A DNA stretch of 64,000 nt, taken from Adiantum capillus-veneris. Its lineage: Eukaryota; Streptophyta; Polypodiopsida; Polypodiales; Pteridaceae. This document shows, in pieces, positions 1 to 12,115 of the stretch. The stretch lies in contig CM043971.1 in NCBI GenBank assembly GCA_014529385.2, positions 89,207,340 to 89,271,339 of the forward strand. Reading direction: 5' to 3'. The notes under the pieces are model-generated. The model was not told the origin of the DNA. It did not search any database and was given only the letters and a program-made list of their open reading frames with translations. How positions within the stretch are numbered: the first letter of the stretch is position 1; every line of letters starts with the position of its first letter. The position numbers and the translations under genes are program-made.

Positions 1-11
1 GTCCACTGGTT

Positions 12-1196
12 TTGAATCAGCACGGCTCGATAATGTTCACCCAATATATAGCAAAAGGATTTGTGTCAGTTCAGTTCAACGACAATGCAGTGGCTGAGAG
101 GGTTTTGGCGAAAAGCCCGCTGTCCTTCAATTGCGCGCTGGTGTGCGTGCTCCCTTGGGACCCTCTGTTTGAATCTAACGAGGCATTCAAGGATCTCTGC
201 CCAGTATGGGTGGAGTTTGTCAACCTCCCCGTATGGCTTAGAAAGAACTTGAAGGACCTCGCAGCTTCGCTTGGTGATCCACTTTTTGTCCCATTTGCTA
301 GAGCCTTGGGTGTAGCAGCAAACAAGGTTTGTATCTGGTGGGGTTTGCGGAAGCCACGGCCAAAGAACTTGGTGGTGGACGTTGGGACAGGACTAAAGAT
401 CATTCCTCTGAACTTTAACACCTTCTTTGGGGCATTCTTCAAATGCAACAAATTTGGGCACTGTGCGAGGACGTGTCCCGCTGAGGTACTAAAGCCTACA
501 GACCAGGTGGTGGAGAGAAGCGAATTATAGGCTACCCCACAGGGTGGCACAAATATAGTAGATCCAACAAAGAAGGCTACTGAAAATCTTGGCAAGAGAG
601 GGTGGGCAAAACAAAGTCAACTCGGATAAAGATGTGGAGAAACAAGTTCATGGCAACCGGGGTAAGGGCAAGACCACCCAAAGCTACCGCTTTTCATCCA
701 CCGCTCAGCAAAGAACGGCCACCCCAGTAATCCAGAAGATCGTGATGTCTCCAACTCTTAGGTCAAAAGATGAGGGCTGGCAACAAGTATCTCATATTTC
801 ATGTAAACGGTTCAAAGCGCAGGCTAGGGCCTTGGGACAAATCAAAGGTCTCCTGTCGGATGTCCCAAAGCCTCCTTTCCTATATGACAACATATTTGAA
901 GTTTTTGGGAAGACGAATCAAGAGGACCTCTTCACTTCCAAGTTGGATACCATACAGGTTCTAGCAGAAAAGGAGCCAATGGAAGAGGACAACCTGAATG
1001 GGAACTTTGTTGAAGAGTTCCTCGAGGCAGAAGAATTTGCCCCCTTTCCCAATGATGGATACTCTCTCTATTCAATCTTGGAACATGAAGGGATTAAAAA
1101 CCCGGAAGAAGGGTGCTCTCTTCTGGGAAGAAGTGAAGAAAGAGAAGGCAATCAATTGTTGGGCCATCCAAGAGAACCATCTGGATGCTCGTAGCA
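12..1196 (+). pseudogene. LINE ORF1 (DUF4283-like, zinc knuckle), broken
   Basis: Residues 1-172 (12-530) resemble the DUF4283-type N-terminal domain of plant LINE ORF1, an RNA-binding chaperone that coats LINE RNA. They include a VWVEFVNLPVWL segment and end in a degenerate zinc knuckle, FFKCNKFGHCARTCP. The first cysteine of the expected CX2CX4HX4C has become Phe, so zinc binding is probably lost. A stop at 528-530 separates this from an open stretch at 589-1194 that is hydrophilic and Lys/Gln/Ser-rich, as expected for the ORF1 tail or ORF1-ORF2 linker. The N-terminus may continue upstream of the window. Confidence 0.7.
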
Positions 1197-1767
1197 AGAG
1201 AAAACAGGCTGTAGGAAAAAAAAACTTATCTTTTATGGGGAAGGAAGTGACGGTTTCAGTAGTGTCTTGTTCATTGCTGACAGAGATTTGGAGCCAAAGA
1301 CGGTTCTAAACCACCCCTCCCGACGAGTCCTTGGTATTAGAATCATATGGGACAATCAACCTCTCACCATAGTAAATGTTTACGGCCCTTGCAATGCAAA
1401 GGATAGAGCTAAATTGTGGATGCAGCTCAGAGATACTCCGATTGAAGGGGAGCGGTTGATGGTTGGAGATTTCAATATGGTCAAGAAAAGCAAGCATAAA
1501 ACAAGCTCTGCAAGTATACTGGCTGGCTCAGAAAAGTCTAAATGGCTGAGCTTATGCGAGAAGTGGGCTATGATTGACTTGTGGGAAGTGGGCCCATGGA
1601 ACAACATGCCTGGATTCACCTACACAAGCCTTCAGTATGCCCGCACTGCCTTCTGGTAGGACAAATGCTACTGCTCTCATCAAGCTGACTGGATCTCATC
1701 GACGTTAGAGATGAAGGTAATCTCAACAAAAAGCCTCTCCGATCACATGCCATTACACTTACAACTC
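1062..1767 (+). pseudogene. LINE ORF2 endonuclease domain (APE-type), frameshifted
   Basis: This domain nicks target DNA to prime reverse transcription. Visible exonuclease/endonuclease/phosphatase motifs are SWNMKGL near 1073, QENH (catalytic Glu) near 1167, NVYGPC near 1375, GDFNM near 1463 and SDHMPL near 1738. They fall in different frames: the first two in one, NVYGP and GDFN in a second (1267-1659), and SDHMPL after a stop at 1657-1659. The order and spacing match the plant L1 endonuclease. Two or more frameshifts make it nonfunctional. Confidence 0.75.
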
Positions 1768-1779
1768 AAGAAAGAAAAA

Positions 1780-1802
1780 GGGGGGGGGGGGGGGGGGGGG
1801 GG
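1780..1802 (+). repeat. Poly-G run (23 nt) inside the LINE
   Basis: An uninterrupted run of 23 G follows AAAGAAAAA. Long poly-G is rare in plant DNA. This is one of five such tracts in the window (others at 24472, 44452, 52396 and 54432). Confidence 0.95.
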
Positions 1803-2414
1803 CAATCCCCGAGAGGGGAGAAAAAGCTTCTGGTTACAGGGATGCACCTGTTCAAAGACCCTCTCTTCAGAAGCATCACCAAGAAAGCGTTGGGAAAGCT
1901 CAAGAAAAGATGTGGGGATGAATAAACCTAGTGCTTGGAATATATTTGTTCGGAGTGAACAAAAAGCTATCAAAACTTCGGATCCTTGGGTAAAAAAAGC
2001 CAATGAGGCATATATCAAACATCTCACAGAGGAGGTAGCGCAATTAGCCTCTAGGAAGGCTGCCGGACTGGCTACTGAGGATGAGAACAAGCATTGGCTT
2101 GAAGCTAAATCTCACCTGGCCAACGAACAACTGGAGGAAATCAAGAAGGCGAGATTTCTCTCTAGGGAAACTTTCCTTTAACCAGAGCCTTCTAACCATG
2201 CACATTTTTTAAGGGCTCTAAAAGTGAGGAAGAGTCGAGGCTGCGTGCAAGTGCTCGATGATGAGAAAGGGAATAAAAGTCAAAACCAAGATGAGATGGC
2301 TGGACTTATGCTCAATTATGTCAGCTAGATTATAGGCCAACCAGAGACCCAATCTCAGGAAGTGGAAGAAGCCCTAGCGGCTTTACTTGGGTTCTCTAGG
2401 AGGAAGCCAACAGC

Positions 2415-4474
2415 ATGGAAAAGGCCTTCTCTGAGGAGGAATGCTCAGCGGCACTAAAAGCTCTTGGCAATGAAAAGTCCCCCGGTTGGGATGGATTGAT
2501 AGTTGAATTCTTCAAGGAATTTTGGGATGATCTCAAGGGCCCAGACACACGGATGGCCAATCAAGTTGTTTCCGAAGAGTCATTGGATGCAAGTGTTAAG
2601 AGAGGGATTATCAAGCCCATCCCCAAACAGATCTGTTGTTCTCAACTTAAACATTGGCGTCCCATTACGATGATGTCAGTAGCATACAAAATTATTTCCA
2701 AGGCGATAGATCTCAGACTTGCCCCCTCTTGAGTCAGATCATCTCTCCCCATCAACACAGGTTCATTAAAGGGAGTTCTATATATGACAATATCTTGGCA
2801 GCAATGATAGGAATAGAGTATGCATCCTTCTCCAAGCAAGAGTGCATCTTGCTGCAGCTGGACCTCAACAAAGCCTATGATAGAATAGAATGGTCCTATA
2901 TAGAAGAAGTCATGGGAGCTCTAGGCTTTGGGCCTCGCCTTTGTTGCCTCGTACGCACACTAGGTGTTGGTAGCCAATCAGAGCTCCTGTTTAATGACAA
3001 AATTTTGGGCTCTTTTGAGGTTAAAAGGTCTATAAAGCAAGGATGTCCCCTGGCCCCCTTGCTTTTCACCATCAGGTCACATTCTCTCATTACGATGCTC
3101 GAAGCCAGTGCTACGCGGGGAGAGATTCAAGGTCTGGCATTACCGGGCAACGGCCAGCTACTGGCCAAAATGTTTGCAGAGGATTCGTTCCTATTCTTGA
3201 AGGTGTGCCCTCAAGTTGTCAAGAGAGCTCTGGATATTGTGCAAACATTTGCCGTGGCCTCAGGATCCAAGTGCAATATAGAGAAGTCAAGGCTTATCTC
3301 CTTGTCGGAAAACGACTCTTTTGACCCTGCAGTCTGGACAGGAGAGATTATCTCAAAAGGGAGTGTATTCAGACACCTGGGAGCCCCCGTAGGGATGGAC
3401 GTAACCCACAGGCAAAGATTGCAATGGGTCCTTGAAAAAATAAGCTCAAAAATGAGAAGATGGGAGTTTGTTCTCCTCCCCTTCCAAAGCCGGATTAGAG
3501 TGATTAATGCTTTTATGATCCCGTATATTGCTTTCCTCAGCCCCGTGCTCAAGATGGCTAAGTGTAACTGGAAAGAATTCTTAGAACTAGTGAAAAGGTT
3601 TCTTTGGAAGAACAACACGAAAACCTCCCGGCCATGGCAGTGGGCTACATGGGAGGTAGTTGCTCGCCCGGTAGACCAAGGAGGGCTTGGCATTCTTAAC
3701 CCTGTATCCCATGTTGAGGCCCTTTGTGCCAAATTTATGGTCTCATTGGCTAAACAGGACCAAGCTTGGGCTATCATGACCAAGGAAATGCTTGATGCAG
3801 TAAAACTGGGATCGAAAGGGGGAAAGTGGAAGGGGGTTGTGATGCACGAAAAACTCCTCGCCCCGAAGTGGTCTTATCTTAGATCTGGAGGACTCTCAGG
3901 GGAGCTAATGAGGAAGTGCAAAAGAACAGCTGAAGTTTTGGAATGGGGGGAAGCAACTAGATACTTTAAGAACTCCATTTTGCATTGGTCCCCTTGGCTC
4001 TCTAAAATATTGGGGCCGCTGCAAAGCCCCTATTGGATAGAAATGGTGAGGAATGTGAATAATAAGGGGCTCGTTCGACTAGAGCAATTCTGGGATGGCA
4101 ACAGGAAGTGCTGGAAAACTGCTGACTCTTTAGCCATCCAATTTCAACTTAATGGCTTTGAGATCTTACTAGTCTGCAGGGTGATGAAAGAGCTTGATAA
4201 GGTGGTGATGCCAATTTGTGAATCCAACTTTGAATGGGACGCTTGGAGATGGCCCGGGAGTAGCCTCTTTTGGAAACCACATTCTAAAGGCATTTACCAT
4301 GCATTAATGCACGAGGCTAACTGGGGTAGCCCCCTCAACAAATTATGGAAGAGGCATTGGACGGAAAAACGATGGAAGGGAGTCATGGAGAACATCTGGA
4401 AGCCAAGGTGGCCTCAGTATATGAAGATATTTATGTGGAAAGTGATGTGGGGTGCTCTGCCGCGACGGGCATAA
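2415..4474 (+). pseudogene. LINE ORF2 reverse transcriptase
   Basis: The RT copies LINE RNA at the nicked target. 2415-2732 holds the N-terminal RT motifs (KSPGWDG, HWRPI). A frameshift near 2690-2730 moves the reading into a frame that stays open to 4474. In that frame are HQHRFIKG, the first catalytic Asp in DLNKAYDRI, KQGCPLAPLLF, and the second catalytic block, which reads MFAED where FADD is expected. The Asp-to-Glu change and the frameshift indicate an inactive enzyme. The thumb and connection region (KRFLWKN, QGGLGI) follows. Length and order match plant L1 ORF2. Confidence 0.9.
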
Positions 4475-4886
4475 AGATACAAGAAAGAGGAATCGGGTCC
4501 GATCGCTGCTCGGGGTGTAGAATAGCTAGTGAAGACCTAGCCCACCTTTTCATGGGATGCCAGGCAATCAGTGGCATGGCTGGAAAATATGCAAGTGGAT
4601 TCAAAGGACATGGCAAATTAAGCTCTTCAAGAATGATCTGTTCTTTGGTAGTAACTGGTTGGGAAGTCATGCTCTTCTTGTTTGAAATCAAATAATCAGG
4701 TACTACTTCTTTCACCATATTTGGCAAGCAAGGAAATGCCGCGTGTTTGAGGGGGATCTGGCTGTGGCAAGCTTTTGTGAAATTATAAAAGAGAGCAGAG
4801 TGACGATCCATAGGATCGGAGGCAAACAAGCCTCAAAGGACTGGTCTAGAACAATACATGTCATGATGACATCTGGTAAGAAGTAA
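4475..4886 (+). pseudogene. LINE ORF2 C-terminal zf-RVT-like region
   Basis: FMWKVMWGALP at the end of the RT frame continues, after a frame change, as RGIGSDRCSGCRIASEDLAHLFMGC. This is the Cys/His pattern of the zf-RVT domain found at the C-terminus of plant LINE RTs. A further frame change gives a short IWQARKCRVF segment, also typical of the end of plant LINE ORF2, up to a stop near 4886. About 145 bases of 3' UTR follow to the A-rich tail. Confidence 0.7.
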
Positions 4887-5039
4887 AGCCTAGGAATAGT
4901 TGTGGTTTCTTTGTCAAGCAGAAAACTTGTTATCCTTTGACCCTCAAGGCTCGGTCTAAGCTCGAGGTTGGTGTATATTTCTGATGTTCTTATTACTATC
5001 CACTGACAATTGTGAGTTTTGAAAAAAAAACCTGAAACA

Positions 5040-6390
5040 TTTATTCTATGCAAAGTAGAAAGTAGAAAGTCTATTGACTTTACATTTTGAATGAAAAGCC
5101 TCTCACTTCTTACAATGTTATCCTTTAATTTTGCATTTTAAATCTAACCCTTCACTTTTGTTTTGCAAGGTTTTCTTTTAAGTGAAGCACCCAGTGACAC
5201 ATAGAGGGTCTCTCCTTCCTTGAAAAATGAGGGTCTCTCCTTCCTTGAAAAATTTAAGCTGCTTGATATATAGTATAGATGCTTCATATATAGTATAGAT
5301 TTTAGGCTGCATGTCAAATCCTAACACAATTTCAACGTATCAACCTTGACCATGAAGATTTAGCTTTCTAAAAACGTTTCATTAAGCCCTACATTGATAG
5401 AAGATGGCCCCACCTCAACTCCCACATATGCTCTTACAATTAGGCCCCTATCACACTAGCTACCTTTTAGAAAGGTGGTTAGTTGTTTTGTGTCACACAA
5501 GGCTATAGTGTTTAAGCTTCCACCAAAATCCATCGAATGAGCATTAGCATGCAGACGGATGTCCGCATTTCACGTTGAGTGGCAGTGTTCAAATCCTATC
5601 AAATACAATCCAGTGTGCACTTTTACAGTTGGCCTCCTACTTCAAAAGACGAATGGGCAAGCGAGGCCATCCCTCTAACATACCCTCGTGGCCAACATCC
5701 ACCTTTTTGTGTGGTGATTATGTGGCTACTAACTCTGCTTAGCTTCTCGGCCACGTGTCCCACTATGAAGGGGCCTTAGCCTATAGGGTCGCCTCCTCCA
5801 ACATGCTACAAAGTTGACATTGATGAAGATTGTATCTATCAACATGCCCACTCTTTGTGTGATGTAGGCCTAGCCTATAGGTTAGTTGGTGCTTTTCTTT
5901 CTAGAAGGGGACCAAGTTCAGTAATGTTTTTGGCATTCCCCGCCTTGCAGGCCTAACTAGAGTACTCTAACAATGGCAGTCAAGTCATGCAACCATTTGT
6001 AGATAGCGGGAATCTACCCTCTAAAGGCAGCTTAATTGCCAGCCAATAATTACAATCAAACAATCAATCAGAACCCAATATGGGCACCTGTAAATAGGAT
6101 CCGCCACTTTCATTTTGGAGCTTCTATCGTTGGGCATAGCTTTATTGTATTCATGAGTCTTTAGAACTCTTGTACTATTTTTTGATTCAGCACTCAATGC
6201 AATACTAGTTGTACTTGTGAACTCATCAATTTGAATATCTATCTTTATTCTTTCAGATCAATCCAATTGTCTGTGTGGATTTTTCCATCTAGTAATCTGA
6301 AGTCTAATCTGTTCATCCTCCTATCTGATCTAATCTTTGACATCTAACTCTAAAGGTCTAAACTTGAATAGTTGTCAAGTGACCAGTTCA
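5040..6390. other. Intergenic; right part is probably an LTR
   Basis: No convincing coding sequence is seen. A 28-base unit (GAGGGTCTCTCCTTCCTTG...) is duplicated at about 5202-5256, and a 22-base unit (...ATATATAGTATAGAT) at about 5256-5300. Because 6391 looks like a tRNA-primer site, the sequence just left of it is probably the R-U5 end of a decayed LTR whose left edge I cannot place. Confidence 0.4.
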
Positions 6391-6402
6391 TGGTGGTGAG
6401 CT
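6391..6402 (+). other. Possible primer-binding site (initiator-Met tRNA type), degenerate
   Basis: TGGTGGTGAGCTAAAGCTCTTG resembles the common plant TGGTATCAGAGC primer site followed by the frequent AAGCTCTTG context. It sits 60 bases upstream of a decayed gag, as expected. Several bases differ. Confidence 0.35.
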
Positions 6403-6461
6403 AAAGCTCTTGATAGAAACCAATTTCCTACTTAGAATTCATAGTCAATTAGGTTTTCACA

Positions 6462-8100
6462 ATGTTGCCGCGACATTCAGCGAGTGGAAGAATGCCTACT
6501 ACAATGTTTGTTGAGGACAAAGACCACATTAGCACAATTGCCAAAGAATCGGAGCAAAGCAAAATTGATGCCAATCTAGGGAGAAGAGGAAGTGAGGGGC
6601 ATCAAGCTTCTCAAGCATTCAGTCCAATCAAAGAGACATCATTCAGAGAGAGTCGAGAGACGTTTTCATTCACATGGGTCTGAAAATTCAGATTGAAAGG
6701 GCAAAGCAAATGTATACACGAATGTCAATGATTCTACTAGACACAGTAGAAGAGCAGGATCAAACACAAAGCCTGGTCAAAGGGATGAACCTAATACGGT
6801 TACATAAATGGATGATAACTACAATGGCAGATGGGAAGCGGATACATATCATTATAGCAAGCATAGACATCGAGAAAGAAAATCAAATCACAATGACAGA
6901 TGGGAGGCAGACACATATCATTATAGCAAGCATAGACATCATGAAAGAAAATCAAATCACAAGGAGAAGTCCAAACGCAGAGAAAAAGAATCAAAACATC
7001 ACAGATCTAATTATGGTGAATGATCCACTGATTTGAAAATTGTTTTTCCAACATTCAAAGGCAGCAAAAAGGATAATCCAGATGTTCATATATGGCCTTT
7101 GAACAATATGATGATCTAAAGGATATCGATGAAGAGAGTGGGCAAAACACTTCCCATGAACTATGAATGCCACAACAAGGAAGCGGATTATCACTATCCA
7201 ACATGCAAGCTTCAAACCTATAGTATGCCAAAGAAGGCATTCATACTGAAGTATAGTGAGAACCACAAGGATGAAGACATCCTTTGTGAACTGGATAAAA
7301 TCGAGCAGGGTAAGCTATCTACCGCTAGGAGCTATGTGGAGAAGATTAAGGAGTTAACCAGGAAATTCAATGAACCATCGTCAGAAAATTGTTTGTGTGC
7401 ATGGTTTTTGAGTGGGTTCAAATTAAGAACTAAGAGAGCAAGAGGTACCAATGCCAACTCAAAAATTCAATGATCTAGTACAGAGAGCTCTAAAGTTAGA
7501 GTAGCGTGCCAAGAAGGAGAAGGGCCGCAAAGGAAGAGGGAGTTCCAATGATAGTGAATCATCCACTGAGGGATCTAGTACCAGCTCTAGTTCTTCAGAT
7601 ACCGAATCAAAGGAAAATCCAAGAGTAGGAAGAAAGGAGCATGGACCAAAAAGATTGAGGTACTATCCAAAAAAATATCTGAAATATCTAAGAATAGACC
7701 CTCATTAGAGAAGGTAGAGACCTGGTGCACAAAATTCAAGTCGAAAGAGCATAGGTCTGATGAGTATTGTCAATGCACTAGACACTTGTGGAACAATGCA
7801 AAATTAGAATGCACCATTTTAAGGAGGGCATGAAAGATGTGTCTATGATAGTTTTGTCAAATCCAAAACTAGCTAAGCAAGAGATAATGTTGTAGAAAAT
7901 GGAAAATGGGCCAATATCACAACATGGTGGGAAGAGAACATTATCAAAACTTTGTTGGTAGAGGTTGGAGAAGAGCTCGCAAATTTAGTTGCTATACTTG
8001 TGGTAAATACGGGCACTTTGCAGCTCAAGGTCCAAATAATCTGAAAGCTAAAGTACTAAGAATAAGGTGGCAGAATAAGGTGGCAGACTAGGTTTTGTAC
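6462..8100 (+). pseudogene. Decayed Ty3/gypsy-type gag with zinc knuckle
   Basis: Gag forms the retroelement particle and binds its RNA. After a poorly conserved N-terminus, with a 69-base in-frame internal duplication near 6840-6960 (HYSKHRH repeated), the 7129-7473 stretch has the retrotransposon-gag capsid pattern: ARSYVEKIKELTRKFNEP followed by WFLSGFK. The nucleocapsid knuckle near 7990 reads CYTCGKYGHFAAQGP, where the final Cys of CX2CX4HX4C is Gly. Multiple stops and frameshifts are present, and no pol follows, so the element is truncated. Confidence 0.6.
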
Positions 8101-9077
8101 ATGGGATCACCAGGAGTGTTGGAGTTGTCATCAAAGAGTTACCAAAATCGAGTCATCCAATCAAACGAAGCAAAGTGAAGAGACTCACAAGTGGGAGAAA
8201 CAAAGAGCTGTCTAGAAGGCCAAGAGAAAGGCCAAAGAAGTGGATGAATGGCAAGAGCATAAGACACTGGTGGCTCATATCACTGAGGATTTGGAGAAGA
8301 AGATTCCAAAAAGGCCAGAATGCTTAGATTCTAGAACCATTCAACGGCTTTTGCCAAAGGCTTTCAAAGGCTCTGGAGAAGGAACTCCTAGTTAAGGAAT
8401 TTGGTAAGGTTGGTGCTGAAATGGAAGTCAAGGAAGCAACAAAAAGATCAAAGGAGCATGTGGAGAAAGAGGTACGAGATATGAGACCAAGGAGTCTGTA
8501 ACCTCACTCTCCTCCCAACCTCTTGCCCCTGATAAAGGCAAACCCTCGAGCCTCAATCATATCAATCCTCCAACAATTGTCCTCAATTGTTACCAAAACC
8601 CAACTAAAGGCAATGGTGGCCATCCGTTCATAGAACGGTCTTGTAATTGGTGTTGCCTAAACCAATGAATCTATACAAATGGGGTTGCTACATAAACTAG
8701 TGAATGTGCAACTTTGCTGCTAAACCAACAAATTTTCACTATGGTCGTGTTGTCTAAATCAACAATCTACTCTGGTGTTGCATAAACTAGTGAATTTGAA
8801 TTGTATTTGTGGTACCACTTACATTGGTGAATCTACACTAGTGCTACTTAAACCAAAAAATCTGTACGAAAAGGGGATCACTACTTAAATGAGAAAATTT
8901 GTGACCCTATGTGAGGGATAAGTAAGTATCAAGTGGTGAGATGGGAGCATGCCAAAAAATACAATGTTTTGTCAAATTTTTGACCTTTTTAGTTATTTCC
9001 ATTTTGAGGAAAAGGAAACAATGCTTGTATGGCTGCTCTTGGAAACTATGTAGGCCCTATTAGGTGAAAGACAGAGG

Positions 9078-9080
<3 letters not shown>
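8101..9080. other. No gene; degenerate repeat at 8640-8900
   Basis: 8101-8500 may be the frayed tail of the preceding gag (Lys/Glu-rich in several frames). From about 8640 to 8900 a motif like TTGCNTAAACCANTGAATCT recurs about six times at irregular spacing with many substitutions, which suggests an old minisatellite. Nothing else is recognised. Confidence 0.4.

Positions 9081-9081
<1 letters not shown>

Positions 9082-9130
<49 letters not shown>
9082..9130 (+). repeat. (CT)n microsatellite
   Basis: About 24 uninterrupted CT dinucleotides. Confidence 0.97.
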
Positions 9131-9133
<3 letters not shown>

Positions 9134-9272
9134 CTTTCCTAGGTTGGCACAATTTGGATAATTGAGTTCAATGCTCTTGCTGACCTCCTTCATATATCCA
9201 TATGTAGGTCTGTTTCCTAGCAGCAAATCCAGTTCAACAAGCTATGGAGTGGCGATCTACAGTAGTCTGTCT

Positions 9273-9790
9273 CTACCAATGTGAATTGACTCTCATATCA
9301 TCATAAGTCAATGTCCACTTAGGTACCCTTTCCAGTAGCTGCAAACTGTTGGGATGAACAGGTAGGTGACACAGCTCTTGATCATGAAAAGCAGCTGACT
9401 TCCAATGCTGAACCATCACCTTGGCTCCTACATACAGCCTTTGGAAGCGTTCCAAATCAAAGATAAGAGTGTCATCCTCAAATTATTGTCTAGTAATATG
9501 AGCTTGTTGATGCCTTAATCTCTTATTCAGTGTGATGATGTGTAAAGAGTGTTGTTCATCAGCTTCAAAAGATTCAGTCACAGCTTTGGCTTTTCCTTTG
9601 CTGTCGGGAATGTGCCGTGAATGGTGTACTGGAGGTTCTCTAGTATTGCCCTTAGTGTGCTGGTCACTTTCTTGGTGCTGCTGATCATCCAACTACTTGT
9701 CTTGCTGGTCTTGATCAGTACCTGGATTGCCTTTGTTGGATCCACTACCCCTAGTTGCAGCTGATCCAGTGTTATAGTTCAGAGCTACTG
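9273..9790 (-). pseudogene. Unrecognised minus-strand coding remnant
   Basis: On the minus strand an open stretch at 9692-9483 (Gln/His/Lys-rich) is followed in the same frame, after one stop (TAA), by 9482-9273 with ERFQRLYVGAKVMVQHWKSA. The frame also stays mostly open upstream to about 9790 (Gly/Ser/Gln-rich). One interrupting stop over some 170 codons suggests a decayed reading frame rather than chance. No family is recognised. It may belong to another transposable element. Confidence 0.3.
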
Positions 9791-10200
9791 ATCATCTAGG
9801 CAGCTCAATTAGTGAGGATTGGAATTAAGTACTGGACTGAAACAGAGAACTGAAGTGGAATGATGTACTAAAATGGAAGACACAAATTGAAAGACTGGGA
9901 ATGGTATTATAGATTTAGATCAGTAGTATAAATATAATCAGTACAGTGTACAACAGGCTTAAGCTAAGATGAATTATGAGGATAGATTACAGGAGTAAGT
10001 GATTATAGAGTTTAAAGCCAAAAGCTTATGAAGCTAAAAGTCTAGAAGCAAAAGCCCGTAAGCCAAAAGTCCAAAAAGCCCAGGATACAATGTAGCGGCT
10101 CCTATCTATAGGCTTACAGAGTTACTACTGTAATTACTGCCAGTGTAGCTGTTCTCGCCGGTTGGCCTTCTCTACCTAAATCCCTAGGCTTTGAATTTTC
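9791..10200. other. No gene seen
   Basis: AT-rich sequence with short local repeats (AAGCCAAAAG/AAGCTAAAAG, about six times at 10012-10082). It may be leader or LTR of the family B element whose gag follows, but no LTR edge is visible. Confidence 0.4.
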
Positions 10201-10946
10201 ATTGTAGTTAAGTGGTTGGTTTGATTATCCACCAAAAAGGTCATCCTATGTCAAAACAAATTCAAATATCTTGCTGAAAACCTGAATTGCATTAAGAGTT
10301 TTTGGAAGACTATGCATCCTTTGCTCATGATAATTGATAAATTTTCATTTCTTAAAGACATGCATGTCTTTGTCCCACGAAATGGGTCTAGCGTGTTTAG
10401 CCGCTTAAAAGAGACCTTTAATCAAGCCACCCATTTGGAGCCCACAACTAGTGAAGTGAACGAGGGCAATGGGGAGGTAGATTCACCTTTCACTTCTCAT
10501 GTAGACCTTGTACTTCCCAAGGGCGCCCATGTTGACATCCTACTTACTATGTTCATTAAAGACCCCATTGAGCCATCACCCCCTGAGGTTCTACTACCCA
10601 ATGGTAGGAGTCTTGCCAAAGTGCAAGAGATCAAATGATATATGCAAACAACGAGGGAGAGGGAAATTGAGAACCTATGAATGCTAGAACAAAGCCGAGC
10701 CATGAAAGCAAAGACCCCTATGACAACAACCATGCCAGCCAGGCAACTAAGTGCTCCCAAGATAGCGATCATCACAGAGGGTCAGGCGATGGGGAGCCAT
10801 AATGATTCCACTTCATAGCACGCCAAGCTTAGAGAGGATATTTCTCACAAAAAATTGGGAGTATGACCTACAAACTGAGATGTTGACTGACATATACATC
10901 GGATACACATACCCTGTGGGGTGGTTAGAGGTGGCACAATCCACGT
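10201..10946 (+). pseudogene. Ty3 family B copy 1: N-terminal gag region
   Basis: The frame opened at 10312 (SRLKETFNQ, LVLPKGAHVD) continues past its stop at 10636-10638 as a Glu/Arg- and Thr/Met-rich region, with further stops before 10946. I infer it is the upstream part of the family B gag. The element A insertion at 10947 carries a 4-bp target duplication, and the sequence beyond the other copy of that duplication is family B gag. Several TGA/TAG codons could come from TGG or CAG by C-to-T change. Confidence 0.55.
10943..10946. other. Target-site duplication of element A, left copy (ACGT)
   Basis: ACGT directly precedes the TGTGAGC end of the LTR. The partner is at 21949-21952, inside the inverted segment and adjacent to the other LTR end (TGTTAGG). 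ACGT is palindromic, so it reads the same despite the inversion. Confidence 0.7.
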
Positions 10947-12087
10947 TGTGAGCGGGTTGGAAACACACACAATGCCTCTATAATGACCCAACACACACTC
11001 TTGGGATGATACACACATACACTATGGGACACCACTCGGCTTACACAACCCACCTGGCCGAGACATGGAACACACCGATGGAGTGACAGGAGAAAGACTA
11101 TCCATTTGCCCACTCCACATAGAGAGAGACACACACACACCCCCAAAAATCTTAGCTCAAAAGAGGAGAATTTTTCATGTTTAAATTCAATTGAGCTTGG
11201 ACCAACACCAATGGGGCAAATAGCTCACACAATATGGGTAAAATATGCCAAATACAATCACAAATTGGAGCAGAGGCTTCGCTCATAGGAGAAACTTACA
11301 CATCCAAAACAACAGAAAAACAATGAGGAATTTGGAAAAATGGACAGCACCATCACGTCCGGAACGGCCCAAAATCCCAGTCTACAATGTCAAAGTGCTC
11401 AAATCCGACCTCGGATGAGCAGTTTATGGCCAAAACAGGCTCCAAAAACAACAAAACTCAGTTGCGGCTGTTCCTCCTCTTCTCTCCACGTTTTTTCTGG
11501 TTTTCTCTCAAGCTTTTCAGTTCCCACACTTAGCTTTATTACTTGCACACCTTTGGCCTTTTAGTTGACCTCAAACGGACCCCGAACAAGCCAAAAAGTG
11601 GCCTCGCAGTGCATAGGTGTCACCCTACTGCATCCATCCGCACACCTGGCACTCAACTTTTTCCAATAATGCATCCCGCAACCTCGTGAAGTGGCCCCAA
11701 AAGATAGTCCTCGTGATGACCTTTCTGCATAATTATCACAAGAAAACATCCACGTTGTGTCCGTACTTATCCACGTGCAAGTCTTGACCCCATTCGACCT
11801 CCTGATGCCACTAGATGCCATCTGACGCACCTGCTTACCTCATGTCATCGGCCCATGGATAGCTTCCTCGAGAAGTTTTATGCACTACCAAATCCTCATT
11901 ATTATAGAAAAAACACACTTGTACTGGTGATAGTGAAAATCGATGCACTATGTACATGCTATCCTACCTGTACACATGTGGGCCCCACGCAACCATCTGG
12001 CTCTGGAAAATGGGAAATCCTTTATTCGATGCACCATGCATGTGTATATACATATGTGCAATCCCTTGCTCCAAAAAACTCATAACA
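10947..12087 (-). repeat. 3' LTR of element A (1141 bp)
   Basis: On the minus strand it starts TGTTATGAG (12087) and ends GCTCACA (10947), a TG...CA LTR. Its partner is 20274-20712 plus the reverse complement of 21953-22642. Over the first 175 bases (10947-11121 versus 20274-20449) I count nine differences, so the copies are old. Just upstream on the minus strand is a purine-rich GGCTATGGGATGGG, a possible degenerate polypurine tract. Confidence 0.85.
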
Positions 12088-12115
12088 TAGTTTGCCCATC
12101 CCATAGCCTGCTAGA

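Larger units (their letters stand above)
1..5030 (+). mobile_element. Decayed L1-type LINE (non-LTR retrotransposon)
   Basis: In order on the plus strand there is a nucleic-acid-binding ORF1, an apurinic-type endonuclease, a reverse transcriptase and a zf-RVT-like C-terminal region, followed by a short 3' UTR and an A-rich end (GAAAAAAAAAC near 5022-5032). This order is diagnostic of plant L1-clade LINEs. The 5' end lies outside the window. Frames change several times and catalytic residues are altered, so the copy is dead. A 23-base G run lies between endonuclease and RT. Confidence 0.9.
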